Below are positions 1 through 8,392 of a DNA stretch of 64,000 bases, piece by piece; positions within the stretch are counted from its first letter, which is position 1, and every line of letters starts with the position of its first letter. This DNA comes from Heliomicrobium undosum (lineage in GTDB: Bacteria; Bacillota; Desulfitobacteriia; Heliobacteriales; Heliobacteriaceae). Where the stretch lies: positions 19,652 through 83,651 of the forward strand of contig NZ_WXEY01000013.1 of assembly GCF_009877425.1 (NCBI RefSeq), written 5' to 3'. A program made the position numbers and the translations under genes. The notes below the pieces were generated by a model. It ran no database searches. It saw only the letters and a program-made list of their open reading frames with translations, and was not told the DNA's origin.

Positions 1-1799
1 GCCGATTGGGCCACGATGTCCCGGTATTCAGCCTCCCACTGCGCCCGTACCTGTTCATCGCCTTTGCGCCGGGGCATGGACAAGCGCCCCAGCAGATCGG
101 CCATGCGGCATTCCAGCCGCAGCCGCTCACCCGAGATATCGGTTTCAGTCCGTTTTGCCTTGCCGTACGGCGACGGGTCCACCGGTTGAAACGGCTGTGC
201 TGTCTGTGACGGTTGTGACGACCGCTGCGACCGCGGCGACTGGGACGGCTGCGTCGTCCGCGACGGCTGACACGCCGTGACCCGGCCCCCCTCGATCCAG
301 AGGACTTGATCTGCCACTCGGTCGACGAGCCTGCGGTCGTGAGATACAAAGAGGATCGTCCCCGGGTACTCCCTGAGCAGCGATTCCAGCGCTTCCAGGG
401 CGTCGATGTCGAGGTAGTTCGTCGGCTCGTCAAGGAGCAGGACGTTGAAATCCTGAACCAGCGTCATCGCCAGCGACAGTTTCACCCGTTCCCCGCCGCT
501 GAGCATGGCCACCTGCTTGTGCGCATCATCGCGCCGGAAGTTCAGCCGCGCCAGCAGGGTGCGCACGAAGGACTCAGGCCGATCAGAAAGGGCTCGCAGC
601 GTCTCCAGCACCGTCCGGTCCTCACGGAGCCGTTCCAGTTTTTGGTCAAAAAAGCCGATACGGGCTGCCGGATGGATGGTGACCCCCGTTTCCCTTGCCA
701 GGATCATCTTGAGCAAGGTGGTCTTCCCCGATCCGTTGTCGCCGGCCAGCGCGATCTTGCGACCCCTCGCTACCTCGAAATTTGCGCCCTGAAAGAGCAG
801 CCGCTCGCCGAAGCGCTTGGTCAGGTTCTCGACGCGGATGGCGATTTTGCCGGGCAGCGCCCCTTCTCCCGGCCGATCGAAGACGATGCCTGGCGCCGCC
901 TCGGGCTTCTCCTTCTTCTCCAGCCGCTCAAGGCGGGACTCGATGGCCTGGGCGCCCCGGTCGAGCTTGGCCCGCTTGCTGTTAACGCCGCGCTTGTGCA
1001 AGCGGGCTTCCGAATTGCCCATGCGAGACGGCGTCGACCGCATCGCCTTGGCCTGCCGTGACTTTTCCCGCATGGCCGCCTCCAGGCGCTCCCGTTCCTG
1101 TACATACGCCTCGTACTCAGCCTGCCGGCGGACCGCCTCGGCCTGTTTTTGCTTGCGGTAGTCCGTGTAGTTGCCGTCAAAGAGGCGGACGCAGCCGTTC
1201 TCGATCTCAAGGATGCGGTTACACACCTGATCGAGCAGTTCCCGGTCATGGGAGACGAGCAGGACTGCCCCGTCATATTCGAGCAGGTGCGCCTGCAACA
1301 ACTGCGTGCCCGCCATATCGAGGTTGGCCGTCGGCTCATCGGCCAGCAGGATCCCTGATGGGCGACCAAGGGCGACGGCGATCTTGCGTCGGGTGACCTC
1401 GCCGCCGCTCAATAAGTCCGGATCGCCTGTCCGGACTTGAAAACGCTTTTCTTTATCGGCCTGCTCGGAAGTGCGAAGGAGGCGTTCGGACAAATCCGGT
1501 TCTCGCAAAGTCTCTTCGGAACCGTCGCAGCCACCATCGCAGCCACCATGGCAACCACCGTAGCCAGCCATCTCACCGTTTCCCATTTGTTCGATAACCG
1601 CCGTTTCGGCATACCCTTTGACCAGGCCCTCTTCGGGAAGCAGCCGCCCTTCGAGAATCCGGAGGAAGGTGCTCTTCCCCGCCCCGTTGCGGCCGACGAC
1701 GCCGATCCGGTCGCCCCGGTAGATCTTCAATTCATCAATAGCCAGGATCAAACGATCCCCAAAATATTTCTTTAGGTTACAAAGCTCTGCTGCGAGCAT
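1..1799 (-). CDS. ABC-F ATPase, probable antibiotic-resistance type (3' end outside window)
   Basis: Translating the minus strand from ATG at 1799 gives about 599 codons that run off the left edge. It has two ABC cassettes. The first has Walker A GRNGAGKST and signature LSGGE; the second has Walker A GDNGSGKTT, signature LSGGE and LLLDEPTNYLD. There are no membrane segments. The interdomain linker contains SRMGNSEARLHKRG, a stretch I associate with ribosome-protecting ABC-F proteins of the Vga/Lsa/VmlR/CplR group. Such proteins bind the ribosomal E site and displace drugs. Two oddities: a Gly/Cys/His-rich insert in the first cassette (about 1517-1571) and a Ser/Gln/Pro-rich stretch after the second. 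The start is fixed by AAGGGAGG seven bases upstream. Family is sure; the drug class is not predictable. Confidence 0.88.
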   Translation of the reverse strand, partial: MLAAELCNLKKYFGDRLILAIDELKIYRGDRIGVVGRNGAGKSTFLRILEGRLLPEEGLVKGYAETAVIEQMGNGEMAGYGGCHGGCDGGCDGSEETLREPDLSERLLRTSEQADKEKRFQVRTGDPDLLSGGEVTRRKIAVALGRPSGILLADEPTANLDMAGTQLLQAHLLEYDGAVLLVSHDRELLDQVCNRILEIENGCVRLFDGNYTDYRKQKQAEAVRRQAEYEAYVQERERLEAAMREKSRQAKAMRSTPSRMGNSEARLHKRGVNSKRAKLDRGAQAIESRLERLEKKEKPEAAPGIVFDRPGEGALPGKIAIRVENLTKRFGERLLFQGANFEVARGRKIALAGDNGSGKTTLLKMILARETGVTIHPAARIGFFDQKLERLREDRTVLETLRALSDRPESFVRTLLARLNFRRDDAHKQVAMLSGGERVKLSLAMTLVQDFNVLLLDEPTNYLDIDALEALESLLREYPGTILFVSHDRRLVDRVADQVLWIEGGRVTACQPSRTTQPSQSPRSQRSSQPSQTAQPFQPVDPSPYGKAKRTETDISGERLRLECRMADLLGRLSMPRRKGDEQVRAQWEAEYRDIVAQS

Positions 1800-1830
1800 A
1801 AAAAAACCTCCCTTGGGAGTCCAAGAGAGG
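1800..1830 (-). terminator. Leader terminator/attenuator of the ABC-F gene that also contains its RBS
   Basis: On the minus strand CCTCTCTTGG pairs with CCAAGGGAGG and is followed by seven T, ending directly at the ATG of the ABC-F gene. The 3' arm holds the Shine-Dalgarno sequence, so the same hairpin could stop transcription and hide the RBS. Drug-inducible ABC-F genes (vmlR, vga-type) are known to be controlled by leader attenuation. Confidence 0.75.
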
Positions 1831-1872
1831 ATGGCGCGCTAACGACCAATGCATTACCCATTACATAAAGGC

Positions 1873-1901
1873 ATTATCGCACAGCCAAAGCAAGCGCCCA
1901 A
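1873..1901 (-). promoter_or_regulatory. Candidate promoter of the ABC-F leader
   Basis: Minus-strand TTGGGC (1896-1901) and GATAAT (1873-1878) are 17 bases apart. Transcription would start near 1866 and give a leader of about 67 nt. The leader contains an ATGTAA start-stop triplet pair and a 29-codon ORF (1772-1861, no visible RBS) running through the attenuator. The -35 is weak; the assignment is inference. Confidence 0.4.
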
Positions 1902-1999
1902 CAGGGGCTGCTTATGACAAGCGCGAAACATCGCCATTCGTTTTCTTCCCGCCAAGCGGTAGAAATACGAAACACGGACGAAGGGCCTTTTGCTTGATC

Positions 2000-2128
2000 T
2001 GCGCAAATATCCATCCTGTTCTTGACTCCGAGCGTGATGACGGAACCAGTGGCCCGGGCAATAGGAAACCCGGCTGCCAAGAGGGCCGCTTGCATTCGGA
2101 AATCAATGGAAACAGGATTATTTGCGCA
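2000..2128. repeat. 129-bp element closed by an 18-bp inverted repeat
   Basis: TGCGCAAATA and ATCCTGTT at 2000-2020 are complementary to the matching segments at 2110-2128, broken only by a 3-base bulge on the left arm. The 87 bases between can form a further CCGGG/CCCGG hairpin. The element lies between two minus-strand genes. It could be a structured RNA or a small palindromic mobile unit. I could not match it to a riboswitch class. Confidence 0.5.
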
Positions 2129-2277
2129 TGTCTCGCTACCTTGCCCTTTCTTCGAGATTCGTCTTTAGTGTACGTCAGAATCGTCCAGGAGTCAACGGCG
2201 CCGGGCAGTTGCGGCGTCAAGCCGCAGGCTCCGATTCCAAGCTACTTTCATGGTAACAATCTGCGAGCGCAGCCCGG

Positions 2278-3867
2278 CTACGGCTTCGCCCGTACAATCA
2301 CCGTCCGTCTCGCGCCGTCCCACTCGACGGCGCCGCCGACGGCCTCGGTCACATAGCGGGCGGGGATCATCGTTCGAGCGCCTAGGATGACAGGGGCGGC
2401 GTCAAGACGCTTTTTCTCACCCTGGATTACGGCGGAAGGGCTCCCGACGGTAAAGAGGCTCCTATTCCCCGCCTTCTCAACGGTGATCGTCCCGGTGGCG
2501 CCGTTCCAGGTGACCGAAGCGCCAAGCGCCTCCACGATGGCCCGCAAGGGGACCATAACCCGGTCATTGCGGTCCAGATAGGGAGCCGAATCAAAGGGAA
2601 CCTCACGCCCGTCGACGACCACCCGGATCGGTTCGATCAATCCCGGCGGCGAATCAAGCCGGTCGCCATAGATCAGGTAACGCTTTCGTTCTTCTCGAAA
2701 GGCCTCTAGAGCCGGCCGGTAGTTGTCCTCCATCTCCTGCGGCGACAGGCCGGCCTCCAGCCAGATGCCCACTTTGTCGGTGCCCATGATCTTGTCAAAC
2801 ATGACCACCTTGTCACCGCTTTTTGGCACGGGGAAGCGGTTGAGGGAATGGGCGTAGGCCAATGCGTAGATGCCTGTCTTGGCCGGGTTGAAGGCATGGT
2901 AATCAGTGATCTGAAGTCGCACCCCGCCGGCTGTTCCGCGCCGGTCGGCGACAAAGGTGACGCCGGGGAGGCCAGCCCCGTTGAGCAGTTCCGCATACTT
3001 GTCGGCGTCGATGCCCTTGGCGCCGATCCACTTGAAGTTCGATTGGAAGACGCCGGTGCCTTCGCCGAGACCGGTGGCCATATAACCGAAGGCGGCGTCG
3101 AGATCGACGATGGCGGGTGACGTGTTTACCCAAGGCAGACCCGTATCCTGGAAGACCATGTTGCGATGCCAGCCGGCCATCGGCACGACGGTGAGCTTGG
3201 CGCCGATGTTGCGGTTGAAATAGAGGGCCAGTTCACCGGCAGTCATGCCGTGAGACATCGGCAGGTTATCTACGCCGACAAAGGTTTTATAGGGATCCTC
3301 CAGCACCGGACCGTCGGCGATGACGCCGCCCACAGGGTTGGGCCGGTCGAGAACAATGATCGCTTTGTTGTATTTCTGGGCGGCCACCATGCAGTAGTTC
3401 AAGGTCGACATGTATGTATAGGAACGGGCGCCGATATCCTGGATATCGAAGAGCAGCACGTCGAGATTGCGGAGCATCTCTTCGGTGGGCATCCGCGTCG
3501 GCCCGTAGAGGCTGTAGACGGGGATGTTCAAGGTGGGGTGCTGGTAGGAAGCCACATGCTCGCCTGCCTTGGCTATCCCGTCGACGCCATGTTCGGGACC
3601 GAAAAGGGCCACAAGCTTCGTCGACTGATCCCGGGCCAGCACTTCGAGGGTGCGTTCACCGCGGCTGTTGAGGCCCGTCTGGTTGGTGACGAGGCCGACG
3701 CGCTTGCCGGCGATGAGGCTATGGTATGTACTCATCAGGCGTTCGTTGCCCAGGGTGACCGCTGCGGCCTCAGCCGGCGGCACGACCGGGAAGGGCGGTA
3801 AGGGGGAAATCAAAATGGCGCTGAGCCCGAGCAAAATGGCACAGAAAAGCAACCACCGTTTTTGCAT
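2278..3867 (-). CDS. Secreted NamZ-like exo-muramidase (DUF1343) with copper-amine-oxidase-N domain
   Basis: The 529-residue product starts with a signal peptide (QKRWLLFCAILLG...AEAAA). A DUF1343 domain fills about residues 35-410, with GLVTNQTG, FGPEHG, DIQDIGAR, LDRPNP and EGTG. Biochemically characterised DUF1343 members (NamZ) remove N-acetylmuramic acid from the non-reducing end of peptidoglycan fragments. The C-terminal 110 residues (VDGREVPFDSAPYLDRNDR..., then a second beta-rich half ending GGAVEWDGARRT) form a copper-amine-oxidase-N stalk domain, common on Firmicute surface proteins. I chose ATG 3867 because AGAGG lies seven bases upstream; a TTG at 3888 lacks an RBS. Probable role is cell-wall turnover or muropeptide recycling outside the membrane. 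Confidence 0.88.
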   Translation of the reverse strand: MQKRWLLFCAILLGLSAILISPLPPFPVVPPAEAAAVTLGNERLMSTYHSLIAGKRVGLVTNQTGLNSRGERTLEVLARDQSTKLVALFGPEHGVDGIAKAGEHVASYQHPTLNIPVYSLYGPTRMPTEEMLRNLDVLLFDIQDIGARSYTYMSTLNYCMVAAQKYNKAIIVLDRPNPVGGVIADGPVLEDPYKTFVGVDNLPMSHGMTAGELALYFNRNIGAKLTVVPMAGWHRNMVFQDTGLPWVNTSPAIVDLDAAFGYMATGLGEGTGVFQSNFKWIGAKGIDADKYAELLNGAGLPGVTFVADRRGTAGGVRLQITDYHAFNPAKTGIYALAYAHSLNRFPVPKSGDKVVMFDKIMGTDKVGIWLEAGLSPQEMEDNYRPALEAFREERKRYLIYGDRLDSPPGLIEPIRVVVDGREVPFDSAPYLDRNDRVMVPLRAIVEALGASVTWNGATGTITVEKAGNRSLFTVGSPSAVIQGEKKRLDAAPVILGARTMIPARYVTEAVGGAVEWDGARRTVIVRAKP

Positions 3868-4002
3868 TGCATAACCTCTTTTCGACAATTTTTATTTCGC
3901 GACAAGAGCGATTCGCCTTACATATCACCACCTGTTGCATCGATTATATTCTATTTCTTCGACGCCCCCCCAGGGATCCCCTTTTTTTGGGACGGGGCGA
4001 AA

Positions 4003-4035
4003 AATAAGCCGCCGGCAATCAGCCGGCGGCTTATT
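4003..4035 (-). terminator. Rho-independent terminator after the DUF1540 gene
   Basis: A perfect 14-bp stem (AATAAGCCGCCGGC) with a 5-base loop, followed on the minus strand by a T-rich tract. Confidence 0.85.
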
Positions 4036-4083
4036 CGATAGGGACTTCGTCTTTTGCGGATTCCTAGCGCAGGGGCGAACCTC

Positions 4084-4335
4084 TTACTGCATCTTCTTGA
4101 TTCCGTCGACGTCCACCTTGCCGGAGTCCTTGGGCACGAAGGACTTGCAGCAAGTGGACATGCAGTCATTGACAGAGACGGCGGTCAGTTGGGCCGACAT
4201 GTTGGCGTCCACGTTGTCGGGCTGGTTGGCGCCGAACTTGTCGCTGGCGACGAGAATCTCATTGGCGACACACTTGTTCCCGGCAGCATAGTAATGGCAG
4301 TTGCTGACGATGCAATGGATGTGCTGTTGCGGCAT
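4084..4335 (-). CDS. DUF1540 cysteine-rich small protein
   Basis: An 83-residue protein. Its N-terminal half has the DUF1540 pattern, CIVSNCHYYAAGNKC, followed by ILVASDKFG. A second cluster, CMSTCC, lies near residue 58. The cysteine spacing suggests metal binding, but no function is established for the family. It is frequent in spore-forming Firmicutes. GGGGGA lies eight bases before the ATG. It is transcribed alone and ends at the strong hairpin at 4003-4035. Confidence 0.82.
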   Translation of the reverse strand: MPQQHIHCIVSNCHYYAAGNKCVANEILVASDKFGANQPDNVDANMSAQLTAVSVNDCMSTCCKSFVPKDSGKVDVDGIKKMQ

Positions 4336-4424
4336 CTCTTAAATCCCCCTTTTGCGTTTTTTTTAGTTTCCCCACGCAAAAGGAGACTATGCTCCCATCA
4401 GTGAATTCTCCGGGAATTCTCCGG

Positions 4425-4892
4425 TTAATCGGCTGACAGGGGGCGACCCCAGCGTTCGAGCAAAAACTGGACGAAGCGCCAGACCGGTCCTGAGGGGAAA
4501 TGCTCCGGCAGGAGGTCTTCCAAGCGATGGACCATCGCGTTTTCCGGCGGGGTAACCGCTTCAACGATGCATTCCACCTGTTCCGGTCCGCCTTCAGCCA
4601 GGCCGGAGGCGTATTCCTCATAAATCTCCCAGAATCGCTGCGGCGCCCGGATGTGCAGCCAGACATGACCGCTGATCGGTCCGGGCAGCAACTCCCGCAC
4701 CAGCCAGTAGACGGCCGGCGCCGTATCGGGGATCTCCACGTAGACCCAACTGCTGTGGCGGCGCTCCTCCGACGGCGCCCTGGCGGTCCTCGGTTCCAAG
4801 GTCATCAGCCCCTGGCGAAGCAGCTTCCACCCCAGCGGTCCCGGCTCCAGGGGCCACAAATCCGGTTTGGAGTATTGCAGGGCCACATGCAT
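4425..4892 (-). CDS. Uncharacterised protein coupled to a histidine kinase
   Basis: I do not recognise this 155-residue soluble protein. It is rich in Trp, Pro and Glu, has no signal peptide or membrane segment, and contains WVYVEIPDTAPAVYWLVREL and VWLHIRAPQRFWEIYEEY. It lies 28 bp downstream of the PAS histidine kinase on the same strand, so it is probably co-transcribed and may act with it. The ORF is open back to TTG 4931, overlapping the kinase end, but ATG 4892 has GAGG eight bases upstream and is preferred. Confidence 0.6.
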   Translation of the reverse strand: MHVALQYSKPDLWPLEPGPLGWKLLRQGLMTLEPRTARAPSEERRHSSWVYVEIPDTAPAVYWLVRELLPGPISGHVWLHIRAPQRFWEIYEEYASGLAEGGPEQVECIVEAVTPPENAMVHRLEDLLPEHFPSGPVWRFVQFLLERWGRPLSAD

Positions 4893-4920
4893 GGGCAACA
4901 CCTCAACCGTTTCCACTGTT

Positions 4921-6108
4921 TTACCCGGCAAATTCTTCGCTCTTCCATTCCTTGTTGTCGAGGGGGTAGGCGACGACGAAGGTCGTTCCCGTCTCAGCGG
5001 ACACCGTAAAATGGATCCGCCCGTTCAGGTAACGCTCTGTCAGCAGTTTCATGCTGTAGGTGCCGATCCCCCGGCCCTCCCCTTTCGTTGAAAAGGAGCG
5101 CTTAAAGACCTGGAGTTGCACCTCCCGCGACATGGGCACAGGGTTGTTCACCCAGAATTCCACCCAGTCGCCCGTCTTGCGGCAGCCGGCCGTGATCACA
5201 GCGCCGGGCGGCGAGGCCTCGACGGCGTTCTTCAGCATGTTTTTCAAGACCCGGCGCAACAGCACCGGCGAACTGAGGAAGGTGGCGTTGTCTGATCGCC
5301 CGTCGAGACGGACGGACCAGCGCCCATACTGGTCACTGGCGGCAAACTGGCGCACCAGCCCGTCCAGCAGTTCCCGTGAGCGGATATAGGCAGGCGTCAC
5401 CTTGAGCTCGTCATTTTCTGCGGCGATCAGATCACGCTGCTCGGCGATCTCATCGACAAGACCGCTCGCCACCGATTCGAGCGTAACGAGGAGGTGCTTG
5501 GCCTCTTCCAGATCTTCCACGTCACGACCCAACTCCAGGAGCCCATGCAGACCGCTGGCCGTGTTCATCACATCATGGAAAAAAATCCGTTCCAGCATCT
5601 TGCGCCGTTTTTCATGGCTGATGTCAGTCATCGTCACGATCGAAAATATCTGGCCCTCCACCTCAACGGGGTTGGCCAGGACGCGCACATCGAGGGCGCG
5701 AAAGGAATCACCGGCGCGTACGGAAATCCGGCAGTCCTGGCAATCAAGTTTTCCTTGCAGCCCGTTCATCAGGGCGAAGAAGGCCCCGCAGGTGCGGCAG
5801 GATTCGGTGGTGCCGCAGCCGCCCGTCTCATTGTTGGCGTGGATGCAGCGCAACACCTCGCCGGGGCGCACCCCCAGCACCGTTTCTATATTCACATCGC
5901 CCAGCAGATCAAGGAGCGCCGAATTGGTAAAGATGATCTGCCGCTGCCGGTTGAGCACCATGGTGATATGGGGCAGGGCGTTGAAGGCGACCCGCACGCC
6001 TTCCAGTTTTTCGATCAGGTTTGCCTGCGCCTCCACCTCGCGACGGCTCAGCCGCTCCGCCAGCGTGTTGACACCGAATTCAATGGAAAAGACGGATGAT
6101 GATTCCAC
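4921..6108 (-). CDS. Soluble PAS-domain sensor histidine kinase with Cys-rich insert
   Basis: A 395-residue kinase with no membrane segments. An N-terminal coiled region is followed by a PAS domain (about 40-170), a short H-box FFHDVMNTASGL, N-box LKNMLKNAVEAS and a G-box GRGIGTYSMKLL. The PAS domain carries CIHA...GCG...CRTCG and CQDC, a cysteine set seen in other anaerobe PAS kinases that may hold a metal or sense redox; that role is inference. GTG 6108 is chosen because AAGGAGGT lies seven bases upstream. No response regulator is adjacent, so it is an orphan kinase. Confidence 0.85.
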   Translation of the reverse strand: MESSSVFSIEFGVNTLAERLSRREVEAQANLIEKLEGVRVAFNALPHITMVLNRQRQIIFTNSALLDLLGDVNIETVLGVRPGEVLRCIHANNETGGCGTTESCRTCGAFFALMNGLQGKLDCQDCRISVRAGDSFRALDVRVLANPVEVEGQIFSIVTMTDISHEKRRKMLERIFFHDVMNTASGLHGLLELGRDVEDLEEAKHLLVTLESVASGLVDEIAEQRDLIAAENDELKVTPAYIRSRELLDGLVRQFAASDQYGRWSVRLDGRSDNATFLSSPVLLRRVLKNMLKNAVEASPPGAVITAGCRKTGDWVEFWVNNPVPMSREVQLQVFKRSFSTKGEGRGIGTYSMKLLTERYLNGRIHFTVSAETGTTFVVAYPLDNKEWKSEEFAG

Positions 6109-6172
6109 AAGCCCCACCTCCTTATAATCGTCAATCAACCGGCGAAGCCCCTACGCCCGCGCCTGGGAACGA

Positions 6173-6739
6173 TCAGCCTTCCAGCCAGGCCATCACCTCA
6201 GGCGCTTTCTTGCGCATATTCCGGAATTCCCCCTGGGGATAGCCGACGATCAGCGGCGCCACCGCCTGGCAGCCCTCGGGAACACCCAAATCGGCTTTCA
6301 CCGCCGGGTCGTTGAACAGGCCCCAGGCAAAGCCGATCCAGCAGGTTCCCAGTCCCATGTCTCGCGCCGCCAGCATGATGTTCTGGGCCGCCAGGGCGCA
6401 GTCGACGGTCGGGTTGGGACCGGCCGGCTTGGCGTAGATGACGATCAGCGTGGCGGCGTCGTAAAAGATGTTGTAGTCGGGATCGGTAAAGAGCGACCGG
6501 TACTTCTCAAAAAGCGGCCGGACGTCGCAGAGGGGAAGCATCATCGCCTTGGCCTGATCAGAATACGCTTTGAGCCGCTCTTTATCCTGGATGACGACGA
6601 AGGACCAGGGCTGGCTGTTCATGGCGCTCGGCGCCTGCACCGCCGCCTCCAGCAACGCCTCGACCTGTTGGCGCTCCACCTTTTGCTCCGTATATTTGCG
6701 CACCGACCGGCGCCCGTAGATGACCTCTCGCAATTCCAT
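6173..6739 (-). CDS. Nitroreductase-family FMN oxidoreductase
   Basis: A 188-residue protein with the fold signature: RRSVRKYTEQKV at the N terminus (FMN phosphate contact), APSAMNSQPWSFVVI, and the C-terminal GLGTCWIGFA...VPEGCQAVAPLIVGYP. Such enzymes use FMN and NAD(P)H to reduce nitroaromatics, quinones or other substrates in the cytoplasm; the substrate cannot be told from sequence. AAGGAG seven bases before ATG 6739 fixes the start over an ATG 33 bases upstream. It sits 64 bp upstream of the PAS kinase gene on the same strand. Confidence 0.88.
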   Translation of the reverse strand: MELREVIYGRRSVRKYTEQKVERQQVEALLEAAVQAPSAMNSQPWSFVVIQDKERLKAYSDQAKAMMLPLCDVRPLFEKYRSLFTDPDYNIFYDAATLIVIYAKPAGPNPTVDCALAAQNIMLAARDMGLGTCWIGFAWGLFNDPAVKADLGVPEGCQAVAPLIVGYPQGEFRNMRKKAPEVMAWLEG

Positions 6740-6899
6740 CGAAGCTCTCCTTATCGTTATCGTATGTTTCACGATTTGCTTTCTATCTTTCGACTTATTT
6801 TCGTCCTATCCTGCGACGACTATCTTGCCGGACTTCGCTTTTTTCTATTTCGGGGTTCCATCTGCTGCGCTCGATCTCCTGCGGTCCATCTGATGGGCG

Positions 6900-8303
6900 C
6901 TATTCATCCCCCCGCGCCAGCGAAGCGAAGGCGCCGGCTGCGGCCAGCAGCGCGCCGGCGAGAAAGGCCGTCCGCAAGCCGGTCATAAAGCCGGCCACCC
7001 CGTCGATCGCCCCCGGGGCCGTATGGACACCGGCCTGCCAGGTGACCAGGGCGCTGCTGACGGCGATGCCCAGGACCATGCCCACGTTGCGCACCGTCGC
7101 CAGCACGCCCGAGCCGATGCCGAGGCGGTGACGGGGAACGCTGCCCATGACAGCGCTGTTGTTCGGCGCCATGAAGACACCGGCCCCCAGGCCGAAGATG
7201 CTCAAGCGCCAGAGGATATCGACGGCCTGGGCGTCAGGTCGCAAACCGGCCATAAGCAATAGGGCGACAGCGACGAGGGACTGGCCGGCAAAGGCCAACC
7301 GCCGCGTGCCCAGTTTATCGGAGAGGGTCCCGCTCAGCGGCGACATGAAGAGCATCAGCGCCGGCGATACGGACAAAATCATCCCGATCCGGCCGGCGTC
7401 ATACTGGAGCACCTGCTGCATGAAAAAGGGCAGCAGAAACATCATCGACGATAGGGCCATGAAGTTCATCAGGCCGGCAAAATTGGCCGACGAAAAGACG
7501 CGGTTTTTGAAGAGATCCAAATCGAGCATCGGCTGCTCCACCCGTCGCTCCCAGGTGACAAAGGCCACAGCGCCGAAGGCGAAAAGGGCGACCAGCGTAA
7601 GGATGAGCGGCGACGTCCATCCCCAGTCCTCGCCGTAGCTGCCGGCCAGCAAAAAAGACCCAAGGGTGACAAAACCCAGGGCCGCCCCGGTCAGGTCGAA
7701 GGATTGGGGGCGGGGGTCCCGGCGGGCAGGCACCATGCGCAGGCAGAGAAGGAAACCGATCAGGCCGACGGGGATATTGATCAGAAAAATGGCCTTCCAC
7801 CCGGCCCAGGTGAGGAGGAACCCCCCCAAGGTAGGGCCGAGAGCCAACCCGACGGCGACGACCATGCCGTTCGTCCCCAGGGCGCGGCCGCGCTCCTGGG
7901 GCGGGAACACGGAGGCGATGATGGCCGGGCCGACGGCCATGAACATGCCGGCGCCGACGGCCTGCAAGGCGCGAAAGGCGACGAGCGCCCAGATGGTCGG
8001 GGCCAGGGCGCAGAGGGCCGACGCCGCCGTGAAAAGGGCGATGCCGATGAGCAGGATGCGCTTGAAACCGTAGATGTCACCGAGGCGGCCGTAGGTCAGG
8101 ATCAGGCTGCCCAGCACCAGCAGGTAGGACATGGTCACCCAACTGACCGTGTGCAGGCCCACGCCAAAGACCTGGCTGAAGGTGGGCAAGGCCACATTGA
8201 CGACGCTGCCATCGATGGGCCCCATCACACCGGCGGTCATGACGGAAAAGAGGATCAACCAGCGGCGAGGATCAGGAGCAGGCGTGGGAGCGGCTTGATT
8301 CAA
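6900..8303 (-). CDS. MFS drug exporter, DHA2 (EmrB/QacA) family
   Basis: A 467-residue membrane protein with about 14 hydrophobic segments. DHA2 hallmarks are DGSVVNVALP in helix 1, GRLGDIYGFKR in the loop 2-3 motif A, GWKAIFLINIPVG in helix 6 and a second half beginning near residue 230. Family members export drugs, dyes or lipophilic compounds by proton antiport; the substrate here is unknown. The gene stands alone between the nitroreductase and the SGNH esterase. Confidence 0.88.
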   Translation of the reverse strand: MNQAAPTPAPDPRRWLILFSVMTAGVMGPIDGSVVNVALPTFSQVFGVGLHTVSWVTMSYLLVLGSLILTYGRLGDIYGFKRILLIGIALFTAASALCALAPTIWALVAFRALQAVGAGMFMAVGPAIIASVFPPQERGRALGTNGMVVAVGLALGPTLGGFLLTWAGWKAIFLINIPVGLIGFLLCLRMVPARRDPRPQSFDLTGAALGFVTLGSFLLAGSYGEDWGWTSPLILTLVALFAFGAVAFVTWERRVEQPMLDLDLFKNRVFSSANFAGLMNFMALSSMMFLLPFFMQQVLQYDAGRIGMILSVSPALMLFMSPLSGTLSDKLGTRRLAFAGQSLVAVALLLMAGLRPDAQAVDILWRLSIFGLGAGVFMAPNNSAVMGSVPRHRLGIGSGVLATVRNVGMVLGIAVSSALVTWQAGVHTAPGAIDGVAGFMTGLRTAFLAGALLAAAGAFASLARGDE

Positions 8304-8392
8304 TGGATACCCCCCCTGTGACAGCGTCTGTGGAAAGCAATGATGAGTAGAGCAAAGTGTCCCTCACCGAATGACTTCGCCCGTCTGATCGG

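Noticed and set aside
306..1061. Long plus-strand ORF of 251 codons
   Set aside because: It is an antisense shadow of the ABC-F gene; the minus frame has both Walker and signature motifs.
2000..2128. Cobalamin, SAM, Moco or cyclic-di-GMP riboswitch
   Set aside because: Some short matches (GCCACTG, GGAGTCAAGA, CTCCGAGC) are present, but the conserved cores and a matching downstream gene are not, so I only report an unclassified inverted-repeat element.
1912..2220. Minus-strand ORF of 102 codons upstream of the ABC-F gene
   Set aside because: It has no RBS, no family resemblance, and runs across the inverted-repeat element.
3166..3801. Plus-strand ORF of 211 codons
   Set aside because: It is antisense to the clear DUF1343 domain on the minus strand and has no recognisable domain.
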